In this document: positions 1 to 6,263 of the stretch, piece after piece
Position numbering within the stretch: the first letter of the stretch is position 1
How the letters are laid out: each line of letters starts with the position of its first letter
DNA from: Bacillota bacterium
GTDB taxonomy: Bacteria; Bacillota; Clostridia; Peptostreptococcales; Anaerovoracaceae
Direction of reading: 5' to 3'
DNA length: 19,735 nucleotides
NCBI GenBank assembly: GCA_022793975.1
Contig: JAAWDW010000016.1
Coordinates: forward strand, 1-19,735
The notes under the pieces: generated by a model
The model's database searches: none
What the model was told of the DNA's origin: nothing
The model's input: the letters and a program-made list of their open reading frames with translations, nothing else
Program-made: the position numbers and the translations under genes

Positions 1-46
1 CCTCTTCCTTACCAAGGAAGTGCTCTACCGACTGAGCTACGTCAGC
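1..46 (-). tRNA. tRNA-Thr (anticodon GGU), 5' part, cut by window edge
   Basis: Read on the minus strand, the molecule starts at 46 with acceptor strand GCTGACG, then TA, a D-arm closed by GCTC/GAGC, and an anticodon stem CTTCC/GGAAG around loop TTGGTAA, whose central triplet is GGT (threonine). The variable region begins at the window edge. The T-arm and 3' acceptor strand are outside. It lies 44 bases downstream of sigH, as tRNAs often do before rpmG-secE-nusG in Firmicutes; those genes are not in view. Confidence 0.93.
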
Positions 47-65
47 ACAATACTTGTACGAATTT

Positions 66-94
66 ATACTACTATATTTACCATTCAATGTCAA
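66..94 (-). promoter_or_regulatory. Candidate sigma-A promoter for tRNA-Thr
   Basis: On the minus strand, TTGACA (94-89, perfect -35) is followed by a 17-base spacer and TAGTAT (71-66, four of six matches to TATAAT). A second A/T-rich TATAAA lies three bases further on. The -35 overlaps the sigH stop codon. The predicted start near 59 would leave a leader of about 13 bases before the tRNA, so the tRNA need not depend on sigH transcription. Confidence 0.5.
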
Positions 95-705
95 TAATAT
101 TCCGCCGCGATTTTTCGCTTTATACGCTGAAGTGCGTTATCTATTGACTTCGGGCTTTTGCCTATTTTCTCAGCTATTGCAGTATAATTTTGACCCGATA
201 AATAAAGCTGCCACACTTTCAGTTCAAATTTACTCAAAATACGAGATATTCCCCCGATAATCTCATCGGCCGTATCCTGTGCAAGTATCATATCTTCCGG
301 ATTGCTCTGAAAAGAAATGAGTGTATTTTCTATCGTATTTTCTCTTCTGTCATCGTTGTCATCTGCAATTGATCTGCTCAGAGATATAGAATTATTGAGA
401 GGCTCATGTTTCAAGCGACTGGCCGTTTTTATTGCCGTTATTATTTGTCTGTTAATGCACATTGCAGCAAATGTTCTGAACGAAGCCTCGCGATTATCAC
501 AGTAATCGCGCACAGCCTTAAATAGCCCTATCATTCCTTCCTGAATGACATCTTCAGCATCCGCTCCTGCTATAAAATACAGCCGCGCCCTGCTTTTAAC
601 AAGCTCTTTATAACGGTTTATCAGCGTTTCTTCTGCAGCATCGTCACCTGCCTGAGCCAGCTTGGACAGTTTTTCATCACTAAGTAAATTATAATTTTCG
701 TTCAC
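91..705 (-). CDS. sigH: RNA polymerase sigma factor SigH (Spo0H-type)
   Basis: A 204-residue sigma-70 family factor that directs RNA polymerase to stationary-phase and early sporulation promoters in Firmicutes. The N-terminal half carries region 2 with the core-binding stretch GADAEDVIQEGMIGLFKAV and the DNA-melting/-10 part around RQIITAIKTA. The C-terminal half carries a region 4 helix-turn-helix ending KSPKSIDNALQRIKRK, closely like B. subtilis SigH as I remember it (218 aa). The start is GTG at 705, chosen because AAAGGAG lies five bases upstream; the overlapping ATG two bases upstream runs straight into TGA. It follows rlmB, but the yacP gene that separates the two in B. subtilis is absent. 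A palindrome and a candidate promoter lie directly upstream. Whether the organism sporulates cannot be told from this. Confidence 0.95.
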   Translation of the reverse strand: MNENYNLLSDEKLSKLAQAGDDAAEETLINRYKELVKSRARLYFIAGADAEDVIQEGMIGLFKAVRDYCDNREASFRTFAAMCINRQIITAIKTASRLKHEPLNNSISLSRSIADDNDDRRENTIENTLISFQSNPEDMILAQDTADEIIGGISRILSKFELKVWQLYLSGQNYTAIAEKIGKSPKSIDNALQRIKRKIAAEYY

Positions 706-730
706 ATTTTCTCCTTTATCCGTTCCCTGT

Positions 731-761
731 GAAATTGTAATCTATATTAAATTACAATTTC
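731..761. repeat. Perfect 11-bp inverted repeat over the rlmB stop and sigH promoter
   Basis: GAAATTGTAAT at 731-741 and its exact reverse complement ATTACAATTTC at 751-761 enclose a 9-base spacer. One arm contains the rlmB stop codon (752-754). Transcribed leftward, the hairpin is followed by ACAGGG rather than a U-tract, so it is not a normal intrinsic terminator. It may be an operator or an mRNA-processing hairpin. Confidence 0.75.
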
Positions 762-763
762 AA
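734..763 (-). promoter_or_regulatory. Candidate sigma-A promoter for sigH
   Basis: Minus strand: TTGAAA (763-758), an 18-base spacer, then TACAAT (739-734). Both hexamers match five of six consensus bases. The predicted start near 726 gives a leader of about 20 bases to the GTG codon. The -10 lies inside one arm of a perfect inverted repeat and the -35 overlaps the other. Confidence 0.4.
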
Positions 764-1516
764 AACCCCCTGTTTCTTGATATCACGCTGGCGCCTTACT
801 TCATACATAAGTACCGCCGCCGCATTAGATGCATTTAAAGAAGTAATTTTACCCATCATCGGCATTGACACTGTAAAATCACACTTTTCACGTACGAGTC
901 TGCTGATACCAAATCCCTCGGAGCCGATAACAACGGCAACAGCACCTGTCAAATCCGCTTCATAGTACATCGTTTCTCCCATATCACATGCCGCTATCCA
1001 GAGTCCTTCGCTTTTCAAAATGTCTATAGTACGTGCAATATTGACAACTCGCGCAACCGGAACATACTCAATCGCCCCCGCAGACGATTTGGCTACTGTC
1101 TCCGTAAGCCCGACGTTTCTTCTCTTCGGCACTATTACACCATGTGCTCCTGCCCCTTCTGCCGTACGCATAATGGCACCGAGATTATGCGGATCTTCAA
1201 GCCCATCAAGTATTACTATAAACGGATCTTCGCCCTTTGCACGTGCTGCAGCGAGTATATCCGCAACCTCACAGTATTCATAAGCCGACACATAGGCTAT
1301 TACGCCTTGGTGTGCACCGCCTCCCGCTGTTCTGTCGAGTGCCTGTTTATCGGCATAGGTTATGGGAATATGCCTTTCTTTTGCCATTCCTATGATCTTT
1401 TTTACCGAACCTTCAAGATCACGTCCAATCATAAGTTTATCTATATCGCGTCCCGACCGCAATGCCTCTATCACCGGATTTCTTCCCATTATCAAATTGC
1501 TTTTATTTGCATCCAT
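752..1516 (-). CDS. rlmB: 23S rRNA (guanosine-2'-O-)-methyltransferase RlmB / TrmH-family SpoU methylase
   Basis: 254 residues. An SAM-dependent 2'-O-methyltransferase expected to modify a 23S rRNA guanosine (G2251 in E. coli RlmB numbering). An N-terminal substrate-binding domain begins GRNPVIEAL (11-19). The SPOUT knot domain follows with all three SpoU motifs: motif 1 around 103-129 (LEDPHNLGAIMRTAEGAGA, carrying the catalytic Asn and Arg), motif 2 IGSEGFGI (197-204) and motif 3 SLNASNAAAVLMYEV (226-240). Its place just before sigH is conserved in Firmicutes. The ATG at 1516 has GAGGAAG seven bases upstream. The tail IKKQGVLKL is slightly longer than in many homologues. Exact rRNA target is by homology only. 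Confidence 0.95.
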   Translation of the reverse strand: MDANKSNLIMGRNPVIEALRSGRDIDKLMIGRDLEGSVKKIIGMAKERHIPITYADKQALDRTAGGGAHQGVIAYVSAYEYCEVADILAAARAKGEDPFIVILDGLEDPHNLGAIMRTAEGAGAHGVIVPKRRNVGLTETVAKSSAGAIEYVPVARVVNIARTIDILKSEGLWIAACDMGETMYYEADLTGAVAVVIGSEGFGISRLVREKCDFTVSMPMMGKITSLNASNAAAVLMYEVRRQRDIKKQGVLKL

Positions 1517-1607
1517 CGCTCTTCCTCTTCTAACTATATTCGCAGAGATTTATGCCCGCGCATCATTTATTACGAAATTCACTGTCATTTGCGCCGCCGG
1601 GCCTTCT

Positions 1608-2147
1608 TTACCTTGTCTGTCTGCTGTATTTGAGAAACCTGTACCTGACTCCGTTTTCCTCCATAACTTCACTTTCATATGTTATTTTCATCATACCGCA
1701 GTCCGCAAGTTCATCAAGATTTTCAAAATGCTTGTCCGCATCAAATTCCGCATCTATTTTGGTAATAAGTATCTCATTGCAGTACGGAAGAAACTGTTTG
1801 TATATACTCTCTCCCCCCGCTGCTATAACATCGTCTTCAAGGTCTATGCCTTCCGCAAATTCCAGTGAAAGAAGTGTTGCCATCAGTTCATCAAACGATG
1901 TGCAGGGAAGTGTTCTTGCTCCTTCAGCAGCTTTCGGCTCATAATTTTCATCCCCGGAAAGTACTATCGTTGTTCTTCCCGGCAGCGCCTTGCCGCCCGG
2001 CAGCGATTCCAATGTTTTTCTACCCATTATCAGCACTTTTCCCAATGTATTTTCTTTAAAATATTTAAGATCACCCGGCAAATGCACAAGCAGCGCACCG
2101 TCTTTTCCTATTCCCCAATTTTTATCAACAACAGCAATAGCTTTCAT
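1608..2147 (-). CDS. folA: Dihydrofolate reductase
   Basis: 179 residues, a normal to slightly long DHFR (EC 1.5.1.3), which regenerates tetrahydrofolate from the dihydrofolate released by thymidylate synthase. The substrate loop reads NWGIGKDGALL (10-20), followed by the catalytic acid Asp26 in LPGDLKYF. The NADPH-binding segment is MGRKTLESLPG (41-51) and a later glycine pair lies in AAGGESIYK. AAAGGAG precedes the ATG at 2147. It lies 51 bases downstream of the TfoX-like gene and probably shares its promoter near 2588-2616. thyA, which supplies its substrate, is about 1.5 kb upstream behind a terminator, so the two are neighbours but likely separate transcription units. About 90 bases separate it from rlmB. 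Confidence 0.96.
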   Translation of the reverse strand: MKAIAVVDKNWGIGKDGALLVHLPGDLKYFKENTLGKVLIMGRKTLESLPGGKALPGRTTIVLSGDENYEPKAAEGARTLPCTSFDELMATLLSLEFAEGIDLEDDVIAAGGESIYKQFLPYCNEILITKIDAEFDADKHFENLDELADCGMMKITYESEVMEENGVRYRFLKYSRQTR

Positions 2148-2198
2148 ACTTTTTCTCCTTTATATATAGCCGTATTCTGCGATCTCTGACTCACTGCC

Positions 2199-2537
2199 TC
2201 ACTTCTCCGCTTTCGCTTTTTTAGATTTTTTGGGCTTCGGAGACGGAAGCTCATCATACATAGCCTCAAACAACCCCTCCAGATACGCCCTATTGTCAAC
2301 GTCGTCAACCAACAGCATTTCTTTGCCGCCTTCATAAGGCCGCTCGTATGCTACCGTATGCATATATGCCGCCGCAGATGCCACAGGTTTTACAAGCAGT
2401 CTGTCGTCATATATCCCGCCGGCAACTTTTCCGCGGTAATAAATGATATATTCTCCCATCATTGCCCTGCTCGATACGTCAGAAAGACCTGACAGCTGCC
2501 CCAATATAAATTCCATGTATTCTTTACTTGACGCCAT
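2199..2537 (-). CDS. TfoX N-terminal-domain protein
   Basis: 112 residues. One TfoX_N domain covers most of the protein: SSKEYMEFILGQL near the N-terminus, the diagnostic RAMMGEYIIYYRGKVAGGIYDD stretch (written here as the family's MMGEY...YY.GK..G.I pattern), and a central LLVKPV strand. The end is a lysine-rich tail (PKPKKSKKAKAEK) that could bind nucleic acid. Full TfoX/Sxy regulates competence in gamma-proteobacteria; the short stand-alone form in Firmicutes has no settled role, so I assign none. I chose ATG 2537 because AAGGAG lies seven bases before it; a TTG further upstream at 2561 would place that ribosome site inside the coding region. It is the first gene after the promoter at 2588-2616 and is followed by folA. 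Confidence 0.85.
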   Translation of the reverse strand: MASSKEYMEFILGQLSGLSDVSSRAMMGEYIIYYRGKVAGGIYDDRLLVKPVASAAAYMHTVAYERPYEGGKEMLLVDDVDNRAYLEGLFEAMYDELPSPKPKKSKKAKAEK

Positions 2538-2587
2538 ATTTAAACTCCTTTTTTGGCACAATATCTACCCGTAAATCTTCTAATTCA

Positions 2588-2616
2588 ATTCTACCCGATA
2601 TCCTCTGCTTTTGCAA
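2588..2616 (-). promoter_or_regulatory. Sigma-A promoter for the TfoX-like gene and folA
   Basis: Minus strand: TTGCAA (2616-2611), exactly 17 bases, then TAGAAT (2593-2588). It lies in a 136-base gap upstream of the TfoX-like gene. The predicted start near 2581 gives a leader of about 45 bases. Confidence 0.6.
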
Positions 2617-2673
2617 CCACCCGCAATTATGCCCTTTAATCACTGTCTTTTGATTTGTCTATGATTCTCTATT

Positions 2674-2928
2674 TTATTTGTACAGTGTATCATAATCATA
2701 GCTCAAATTATCTGCCATACGCGTGTACCAAGCTTTTGCATCGTCAAGTGCTTTATTATAAATAATCGGCGCTAACTTCATCTCAAACAGTTCCGCCAGC
2801 TGCATTTGCTCGACAATCCCTATTTCTTCACCTCTTTCGTCAAAATAAAATGCTTTTATTTCCGCATTCAATTTTTCTCTCTGTTCGTCCGACAATTTAA
2901 TTTGCAACAATTCTTTTCCTTTTCCCAT
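2674..2928 (-). CDS. DUF2164 family small protein
   Basis: 84 residues, mostly helical, with no signal peptide or membrane segment. The pattern I.LS.EQ...L..EI..F...ERGEEIG, then a helix and APIIYNKALDDAKAW, matches what I remember of the DUF2164 family, whose function is unknown. The start is well supported by GGAGG seven bases before ATG 2928. It lies 60 bases downstream of a DUF4180 gene and 136 bases upstream of the TfoX-like gene. The charged helical make-up would suit a small cytosolic partner protein, but nothing in the sequence says which. Confidence 0.8.
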   Translation of the reverse strand: MGKGKELLQIKLSDEQREKLNAEIKAFYFDERGEEIGIVEQMQLAELFEMKLAPIIYNKALDDAKAWYTRMADNLSYDYDTLYK

Positions 2929-2988
2929 ATGAAATCCTCCGCAACTAATAAGCCTGCTCCGTATACTTATAAAATTTTCACATTGACG

Positions 2989-3354
2989 CTATATTTCAGC
3001 AAGCTTTTGTATTGCCTCTTCCTTTGCTGCCAAAAAGAAAAAATCCTTGCCGCAATTCGATTCATAAATAAAATCTTTCAGAGGCTTGCTTGTATATTTT
3101 GCATAATCTCCGAAAACTGCCGCCTTGATGCGGTAGTTCAAAAACTTCTGCAGTATTTCCCCTGCCATTCCGCTGCTGAGTATAAAAAAATCCTCTGCTA
3201 TCACATTCTTATCTATCACAATACGCTCCGCTCCGCATTCATATTTAGCGGTCATTGCTAAATCCAATGCCGATTTTGCATCGGTAATAATCTTTTCCTC
3301 TCCTGAAACCAGCGCAATGTCCTTTCCGTTAAATTTTATATGTTCTATATTCAT
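2989..3354 (-). CDS. DUF4180 family protein
   Basis: 121 residues, cytosolic. It shows the signature order I associate with DUF4180: a leading strand IALVSGEEKIITD, then SALDLAMTAKYECGAERIVIDK, then EDFFILSSGMAGEILQKF.NYRIKAAVFGD and SKPLKDFIYESN.GKDFFF. The fold looks alpha/beta, and the family has no established activity that I know of. GGAG lies eight bases before ATG 3354. It is the first gene after the thyA terminator, with a long untranslated leader (about 185 bases) if the TTGACA promoter at 3571-3576 is the one used. Its small unknown-function neighbours downstream give no functional hint. Confidence 0.85.
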   Translation of the reverse strand: MNIEHIKFNGKDIALVSGEEKIITDAKSALDLAMTAKYECGAERIVIDKNVIAEDFFILSSGMAGEILQKFLNYRIKAAVFGDYAKYTSKPLKDFIYESNCGKDFFFLAAKEEAIQKLAEI

Positions 3355-3464
3355 CTTCTTTTCTCCTATTCTTAAATTTCTTTTTCTATTTATCTCAAAT
3401 ATTCATCTTTCTCATACCGTATAGTTTCTATTAAACAGTCCGTTTACATCAATCTGTCTTTTTT

Positions 3465-3522
3465 ATATTTCTGCAAGCAAAAGATACTTTTAATCAAATT
3501 CTCTGCCACAGAAATATCTTTT
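3465..3522 (-). promoter_or_regulatory. Leader with two mutually exclusive hairpins
   Basis: Two perfect inverted repeats overlap: ATATTTCTG (3517-3509 on the minus strand) with CAGAAATAT (3473-3465), and AAAAGATA (3522-3515) with TATCTTTT (3486-3479). Their upstream arms share bases 3515-3517, so only one full hairpin can form at a time. Neither is followed by a U-tract. The stems are A/T-rich and could be chance. Confidence 0.3.
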
Positions 3523-3546
3523 CCGACATTTTTCCGCAATAAAAGA

Positions 3547-3576
3547 TAATTACTGCTCTCTGTCTTATATTGTCAA
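3547..3576 (-). promoter_or_regulatory. Candidate sigma-A promoter for the DUF4180 gene
   Basis: Minus strand: a perfect TTGACA (3576-3571), an 18-base spacer, and TAATTA (3552-3547). It lies just downstream of the thyA terminator, where a new transcription unit is expected. The -10 match is moderate. Confidence 0.45.
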
Positions 3577-3614
3577 TGCCGGTTATCTCTTGCGCTGTAA
3601 AATATGTAATTCTT

Positions 3615-3656
3615 AAAAAGCAGACGCCGCATTATATAAAAACGGCGCCTGTTTTT
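3615..3656 (-). terminator. Rho-independent terminator after thyA
   Basis: On the minus strand, CAGGCGCCG (3651-3643) pairs with CGGCGTCTG (3629-3621) over nine positions with one G-U. An A-run precedes the stem, and C then TTTTT (3619-3615) follows. It ends the transcript nine bases after the thyA stop. Confidence 0.88.
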
Positions 3657-3664
3657 AAAACTGT

Positions 3665-4495
3665 TTACACTGCAATCGGAATACCTGTTATCTGCGGATT
3701 TTTCTGATAATCTGTAATCTCAATATCGTCTGTCGTAAAATCATAAAAATTCTTCACGTTCGGATTGAGCCTGAATTTCGGCGCCGGATACTGCGGCCGC
3801 TCAATCAGTTCTTTTACAATATCTATGTGCCTGTCATATATATGCGCATCCGCTATCACATGCACGAGTTCTCCCGGCACAAAGCCCGAAACCTGCGCAA
3901 ACATATGTACAAGCACGGAATATTGCACAACATTCCAGTTATTCGCCGCAAGAATATCCTGTGAGCGCTGATTTAATATTGCATTCAGCTTATTTCCGGT
4001 TACATTAAATGTAACGCTGTATGCACAAGGTTCAAGATTCATTTCATGCAGATCCTGAAAATTAAATATATTAGTCATTATTCTGCGCGAATACGGAGTG
4101 TTTTTCAAACTCCAAAGCACATTATCAACCTGATCCATTTCCCCCTGCGGGAACTTGTACTTAACACCCATTTGGTAACCGTAAGCCTTACCTATTGAGC
4201 CGTCGGGATCTGCCCATTCATCCCAGATATGCGGCTTAAGATCATTTATATTATTCGATTTTCTCTGCCATATCCAAAGCACTTCGTCCACAGCAGATTT
4301 TATTGCTGTCGGTCGCAAAGTGAGCGCCGGAAATTCTTCGGAAAGGTCATATCTGTTAACTACACCAAAACGTTTTATCGTATGTGCAGGCGTGCCGTCC
4401 TCCCAGCGCGGACGTACCTCCTGCCCTTCCGATGAAAATCCGTTTTCTATAATATCTCTGCACATATTTACAAACAAAACATCTGCCTTACTCAT
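3665..4495 (-). CDS. thyA: Thymidylate synthase (ThyA)
   Basis: 276 residues. Converts dUMP to dTMP with methylenetetrahydrofolate as carbon donor and reductant. Recognisable parts are LWIWQRKSNNINDL (73-86), HIWDEW (89-94), IGKAYGYQ (101-108), the phosphate-binding Arg pair SRR (136-138), the nucleophile Cys157 in LEPCAYS, QRSQD (176-180), the uracil-facing Asn in WNV (187-189), and DAHIYDRH (216-223). The overall pattern resembles the B. subtilis ThyA type. The usual G-x-P-F-N loop reads ANNWN here and the Cys-following His is Ala; I recall both in other clostridial ThyA proteins, so I do not think the enzyme is dead. AAAGGA precedes ATG 4495. A strong terminator follows; mrnC is upstream. 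Confidence 0.96.
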   Translation of the reverse strand: MSKADVLFVNMCRDIIENGFSSEGQEVRPRWEDGTPAHTIKRFGVVNRYDLSEEFPALTLRPTAIKSAVDEVLWIWQRKSNNINDLKPHIWDEWADPDGSIGKAYGYQMGVKYKFPQGEMDQVDNVLWSLKNTPYSRRIMTNIFNFQDLHEMNLEPCAYSVTFNVTGNKLNAILNQRSQDILAANNWNVVQYSVLVHMFAQVSGFVPGELVHVIADAHIYDRHIDIVKELIERPQYPAPKFRLNPNVKNFYDFTTDDIEITDYQKNPQITGIPIAV

Positions 4496-4546
4496 AATAT
4501 TTTTCCTTTCAAATTAAAACACAGTGTATTGCGATTTATATATAAG

Positions 4547-4571
4547 AAAAGCGGCTCTTTACTTCTGCCGC
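4547..4571 (-). terminator. Weak terminator-like hairpin at the end of mrnC
   Basis: Minus strand: GCGGC (4571-4567) and GCCGC (4555-4551), five G/C pairs around an 11-base loop, followed by TTTTC. It overlaps the last mrnC codons. The short stem suggests partial termination before thyA. Confidence 0.4.
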
Positions 4572-5023
4572 AATCCGTTTTCTATATAAGATATAGCAGT
4601 ATTTGCAAACAAATCAAGACGTGCTGTCTGTTCTGTCAGATACAAATATCCGACAAGAGCCTCGAATGCAGTTGCCCATTTATATGTAACAGGATCTGTA
4701 TTTTTCGGTTTTGTCGCAGACTTTCTGTTACGCGCGCGGCGTACAAGCGCTGCTTCTTCCGCCGTCAGTATAAAACGCATATCTGCGCCGCTTACAGCAT
4801 CACTATCAAAATCCGCAGATTCACCTGCGGCCTCTTTATGCTCTTTAACAAACCTCTTTATCACCGAAGCTTGTCCTTCTGCTCTCACAAACGCTATCGC
4901 GCGCTTATGAAGTACATCTGTATGCACCGCATCTCTCCGCATAACATACTTTCTGACATATACTTCATATACCGCATCGCCTATATAAGCCAGAGAGGTA
5001 GTATTAAGCTTTCCTGCATCCAT
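4559..5023 (-). CDS. mrnC: Mini-ribonuclease III
   Basis: 154 residues. A dimeric RNase III-fold nuclease without a dsRNA-binding domain, which matures 23S rRNA ends in B. subtilis. The catalytic helix LAYIGDAVYEVYVR (11-24) carries Asp16 and Glu20. The second acidic helix is TAFEALVGYLYL (118-129) with Glu121. The conserved basic stretch RRARNRKSATKPKNTD (95-110) lies between them. The family is usually about 130-145 residues; here an extra acidic segment of about 20 residues (roughly 64-84) is inserted in the middle while the N-terminus is short. The ATG at 5023 is one base after the upstream bactofilin stop, with only a weak AAGATGGG ribosome site, so translation is probably coupled. The cysS-mrnC-rlmB order is conserved in Firmicutes; here other genes are interposed. 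Confidence 0.93.
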   Translation of the reverse strand: MDAGKLNTTSLAYIGDAVYEVYVRKYVMRRDAVHTDVLHKRAIAFVRAEGQASVIKRFVKEHKEAAGESADFDSDAVSGADMRFILTAEEAALVRRARNRKSATKPKNTDPVTYKWATAFEALVGYLYLTEQTARLDLFANTAISYIENGLRQK

Positions 5024-5024
5024 T

Positions 5025-5588
5025 CTATTTGCCCATCTTAATGTTTCCGTTTATCACAGCGCCGATTCCCACAGCAAGCCCTTTTGCCGTTATATCACCG
5101 TTGATAACAGCAGTACCTGCAATGCTGACATTTTCAGCCGCTATAATTTTGCCCGTAATAACGCCGCAAGCCGTTATATTCTTGCATCTTATCACGCCTT
5201 CAATTTGTGAATTTTCTCCGAGACTTACATCCTCTCTTGCGGTAATATTTGTCTTGAGTGCACCATCATTTAAAAGAAAACTACCACATTTTACATCACC
5301 TGTAATTTTACCCGAAACTCTGATATTTCCTACAGCTTCTATATTGCCTTCGACAATACCTTCTATATCGAGATGCCCCGTAGTAACGACATCTCCGATA
5401 ACTTTCGTATTCTTTGATATCGTACCCACTTCAGATGTAGGTATCGTGTCCGAAAGAGTTTCTCTCTGGGCTGTATGTGGCTTGCTTTGAATTTCTGCCT
5501 GTTTCGCTGATGCGGTATTTTCGCTGCCGAGCATTTCAACCTTTGCTTCGTTTTCATTTACTGCATTTTTGCTGTTTGATTCGTTCAT
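5025..5588 (-). CDS. Bactofilin family protein (second of a pair)
   Basis: 187 residues. Bactofilins polymerise without nucleotides into membrane-associated filaments that position cell-wall enzymes. Residues 1-50 are polar and disordered-looking (Asn, Glu, Gln, Ser rich). From about 53 to the end the protein is a right-handed beta-helix of short hydrophobic/Gly repeats of the form ...I.G.V...G.L.IEG.VEGNI (roughly 60-185), ending INGNIKMGK. There is no signal peptide or membrane segment. It starts three bases after the stop of the first bactofilin, with GAGG embedded in that gene's last codons, so the two are co-translated. Sequence and length differ clearly from the partner, which fits hetero-polymerisation, but that is inference. 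Confidence 0.9.
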   Translation of the reverse strand: MNESNSKNAVNENEAKVEMLGSENTASAKQAEIQSKPHTAQRETLSDTIPTSEVGTISKNTKVIGDVVTTGHLDIEGIVEGNIEAVGNIRVSGKITGDVKCGSFLLNDGALKTNITAREDVSLGENSQIEGVIRCKNITACGVITGKIIAAENVSIAGTAVINGDITAKGLAVGIGAVINGNIKMGK

Positions 5589-5591
5589 TTC

Positions 5592-6251
5592 TTATACCTC
5601 AATATCAAATTCATCTTCATCGACCTGTGTTTCAACCGATTTTGTTATAATACTGCCTTTAATTCTTGAACCGCTGCTTACAGAAATACGAGCAGTCTGT
5701 ATATCTCCCGCAACAAGCGCATTCGCCGTCAGTTCCGTATTCCCTTCGACAAACAGGTTTCCCTTTACTTTGCCGTCTATCCTAATATTACCCGCCGTTA
5801 TATTTCCTATAACCGTTACATCTTTCTCTATTACTGCCGCGCCCTCAGCTTTTATTTCGCCTTTGACCACGCTGCTTTTCTTTGTCAGTACATTGTTGGC
5901 CGCTATATCGCCGACAATTATTCCCTCGGAAATAAAATCTCCTTTTACATCCACATCGCCGTCTATCCGTCCGAGTACTTCTATATTATCTGCGCTCGTA
6001 ACAACTCCCGCTATGTTCATACCCTGCGTAACATACGTACCATCGCCTCGCGTCCTGTCAGGTACATACACTTCTGTTTTTTTCGGAGCGACAGGTTCTG
6101 TCCTCATACGCATGTCTCCTGCAGGCTCTCCGATGAATTCCCGCTCGGAAATAAGTCTTTCAAAGCTTTCATCAGCAGTACCTGTATTTTTATCATCGTC
6201 AAGTCCCGTCAATTCTTTAAACGCCTTTACAAAACTTTCTTTATTAGACAT
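5592..6251 (-). CDS. Bactofilin family protein (first of a pair)
   Basis: 219 residues. The N-terminal 70 residues are charged and begin with a short amphipathic stretch (SFVKAFKELTGL) that could touch the membrane or a partner. Residues about 77-205 form the bactofilin beta-helix, with repeating motifs such as IEVLGRIDGDVDVKGD, IVGDIAANNV and IRIDGKVKGNLFVEGN. A very acidic tail (VDEDEFDIEV) closes the protein. AGGAGGT gives a strong ribosome site before ATG 6251. It follows the membrane-anchored NodB-fold gene by 12 bases and precedes the second bactofilin by three, so all three are one translational unit. In other bacteria bactofilins sit with M23 peptidases; here one lies 2.4 kb upstream on the same strand. 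Confidence 0.9.
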   Translation of the reverse strand: MSNKESFVKAFKELTGLDDDKNTGTADESFERLISEREFIGEPAGDMRMRTEPVAPKKTEVYVPDRTRGDGTYVTQGMNIAGVVTSADNIEVLGRIDGDVDVKGDFISEGIIVGDIAANNVLTKKSSVVKGEIKAEGAAVIEKDVTVIGNITAGNIRIDGKVKGNLFVEGNTELTANALVAGDIQTARISVSSGSRIKGSIITKSVETQVDEDEFDIEV

Positions 6252-6263
6252 AAACCTACCTCC

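Larger units (their letters stand above)
3355..3664. other. 310-base gap between thyA and the DUF4180 gene
   Basis: No coding sequence is supported on either strand. It holds, in minus-strand order, the thyA terminator (3615-3656), a promoter candidate (3547-3576) and an A/T-rich leader with two competing inverted repeats (3465-3522). Bases 3355-3464 show only the ribosome site and nothing else I recognise. Confidence 0.7.

Noticed and set aside
2144..2335. Minus-strand frame of 63 codons ending next to folA
   Set aside because: It is another frame of the TfoX-like gene. That gene has a family domain and a ribosome site; this one has neither.
3665..4495. ThyA as an inactive variant because of the ANNWN loop and PCA in place of PCH
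   Set aside because: The nucleophile Cys, the Arg pair, the Asn and the DxHIY motif are intact, and I recall the same changes in other clostridial ThyA proteins.
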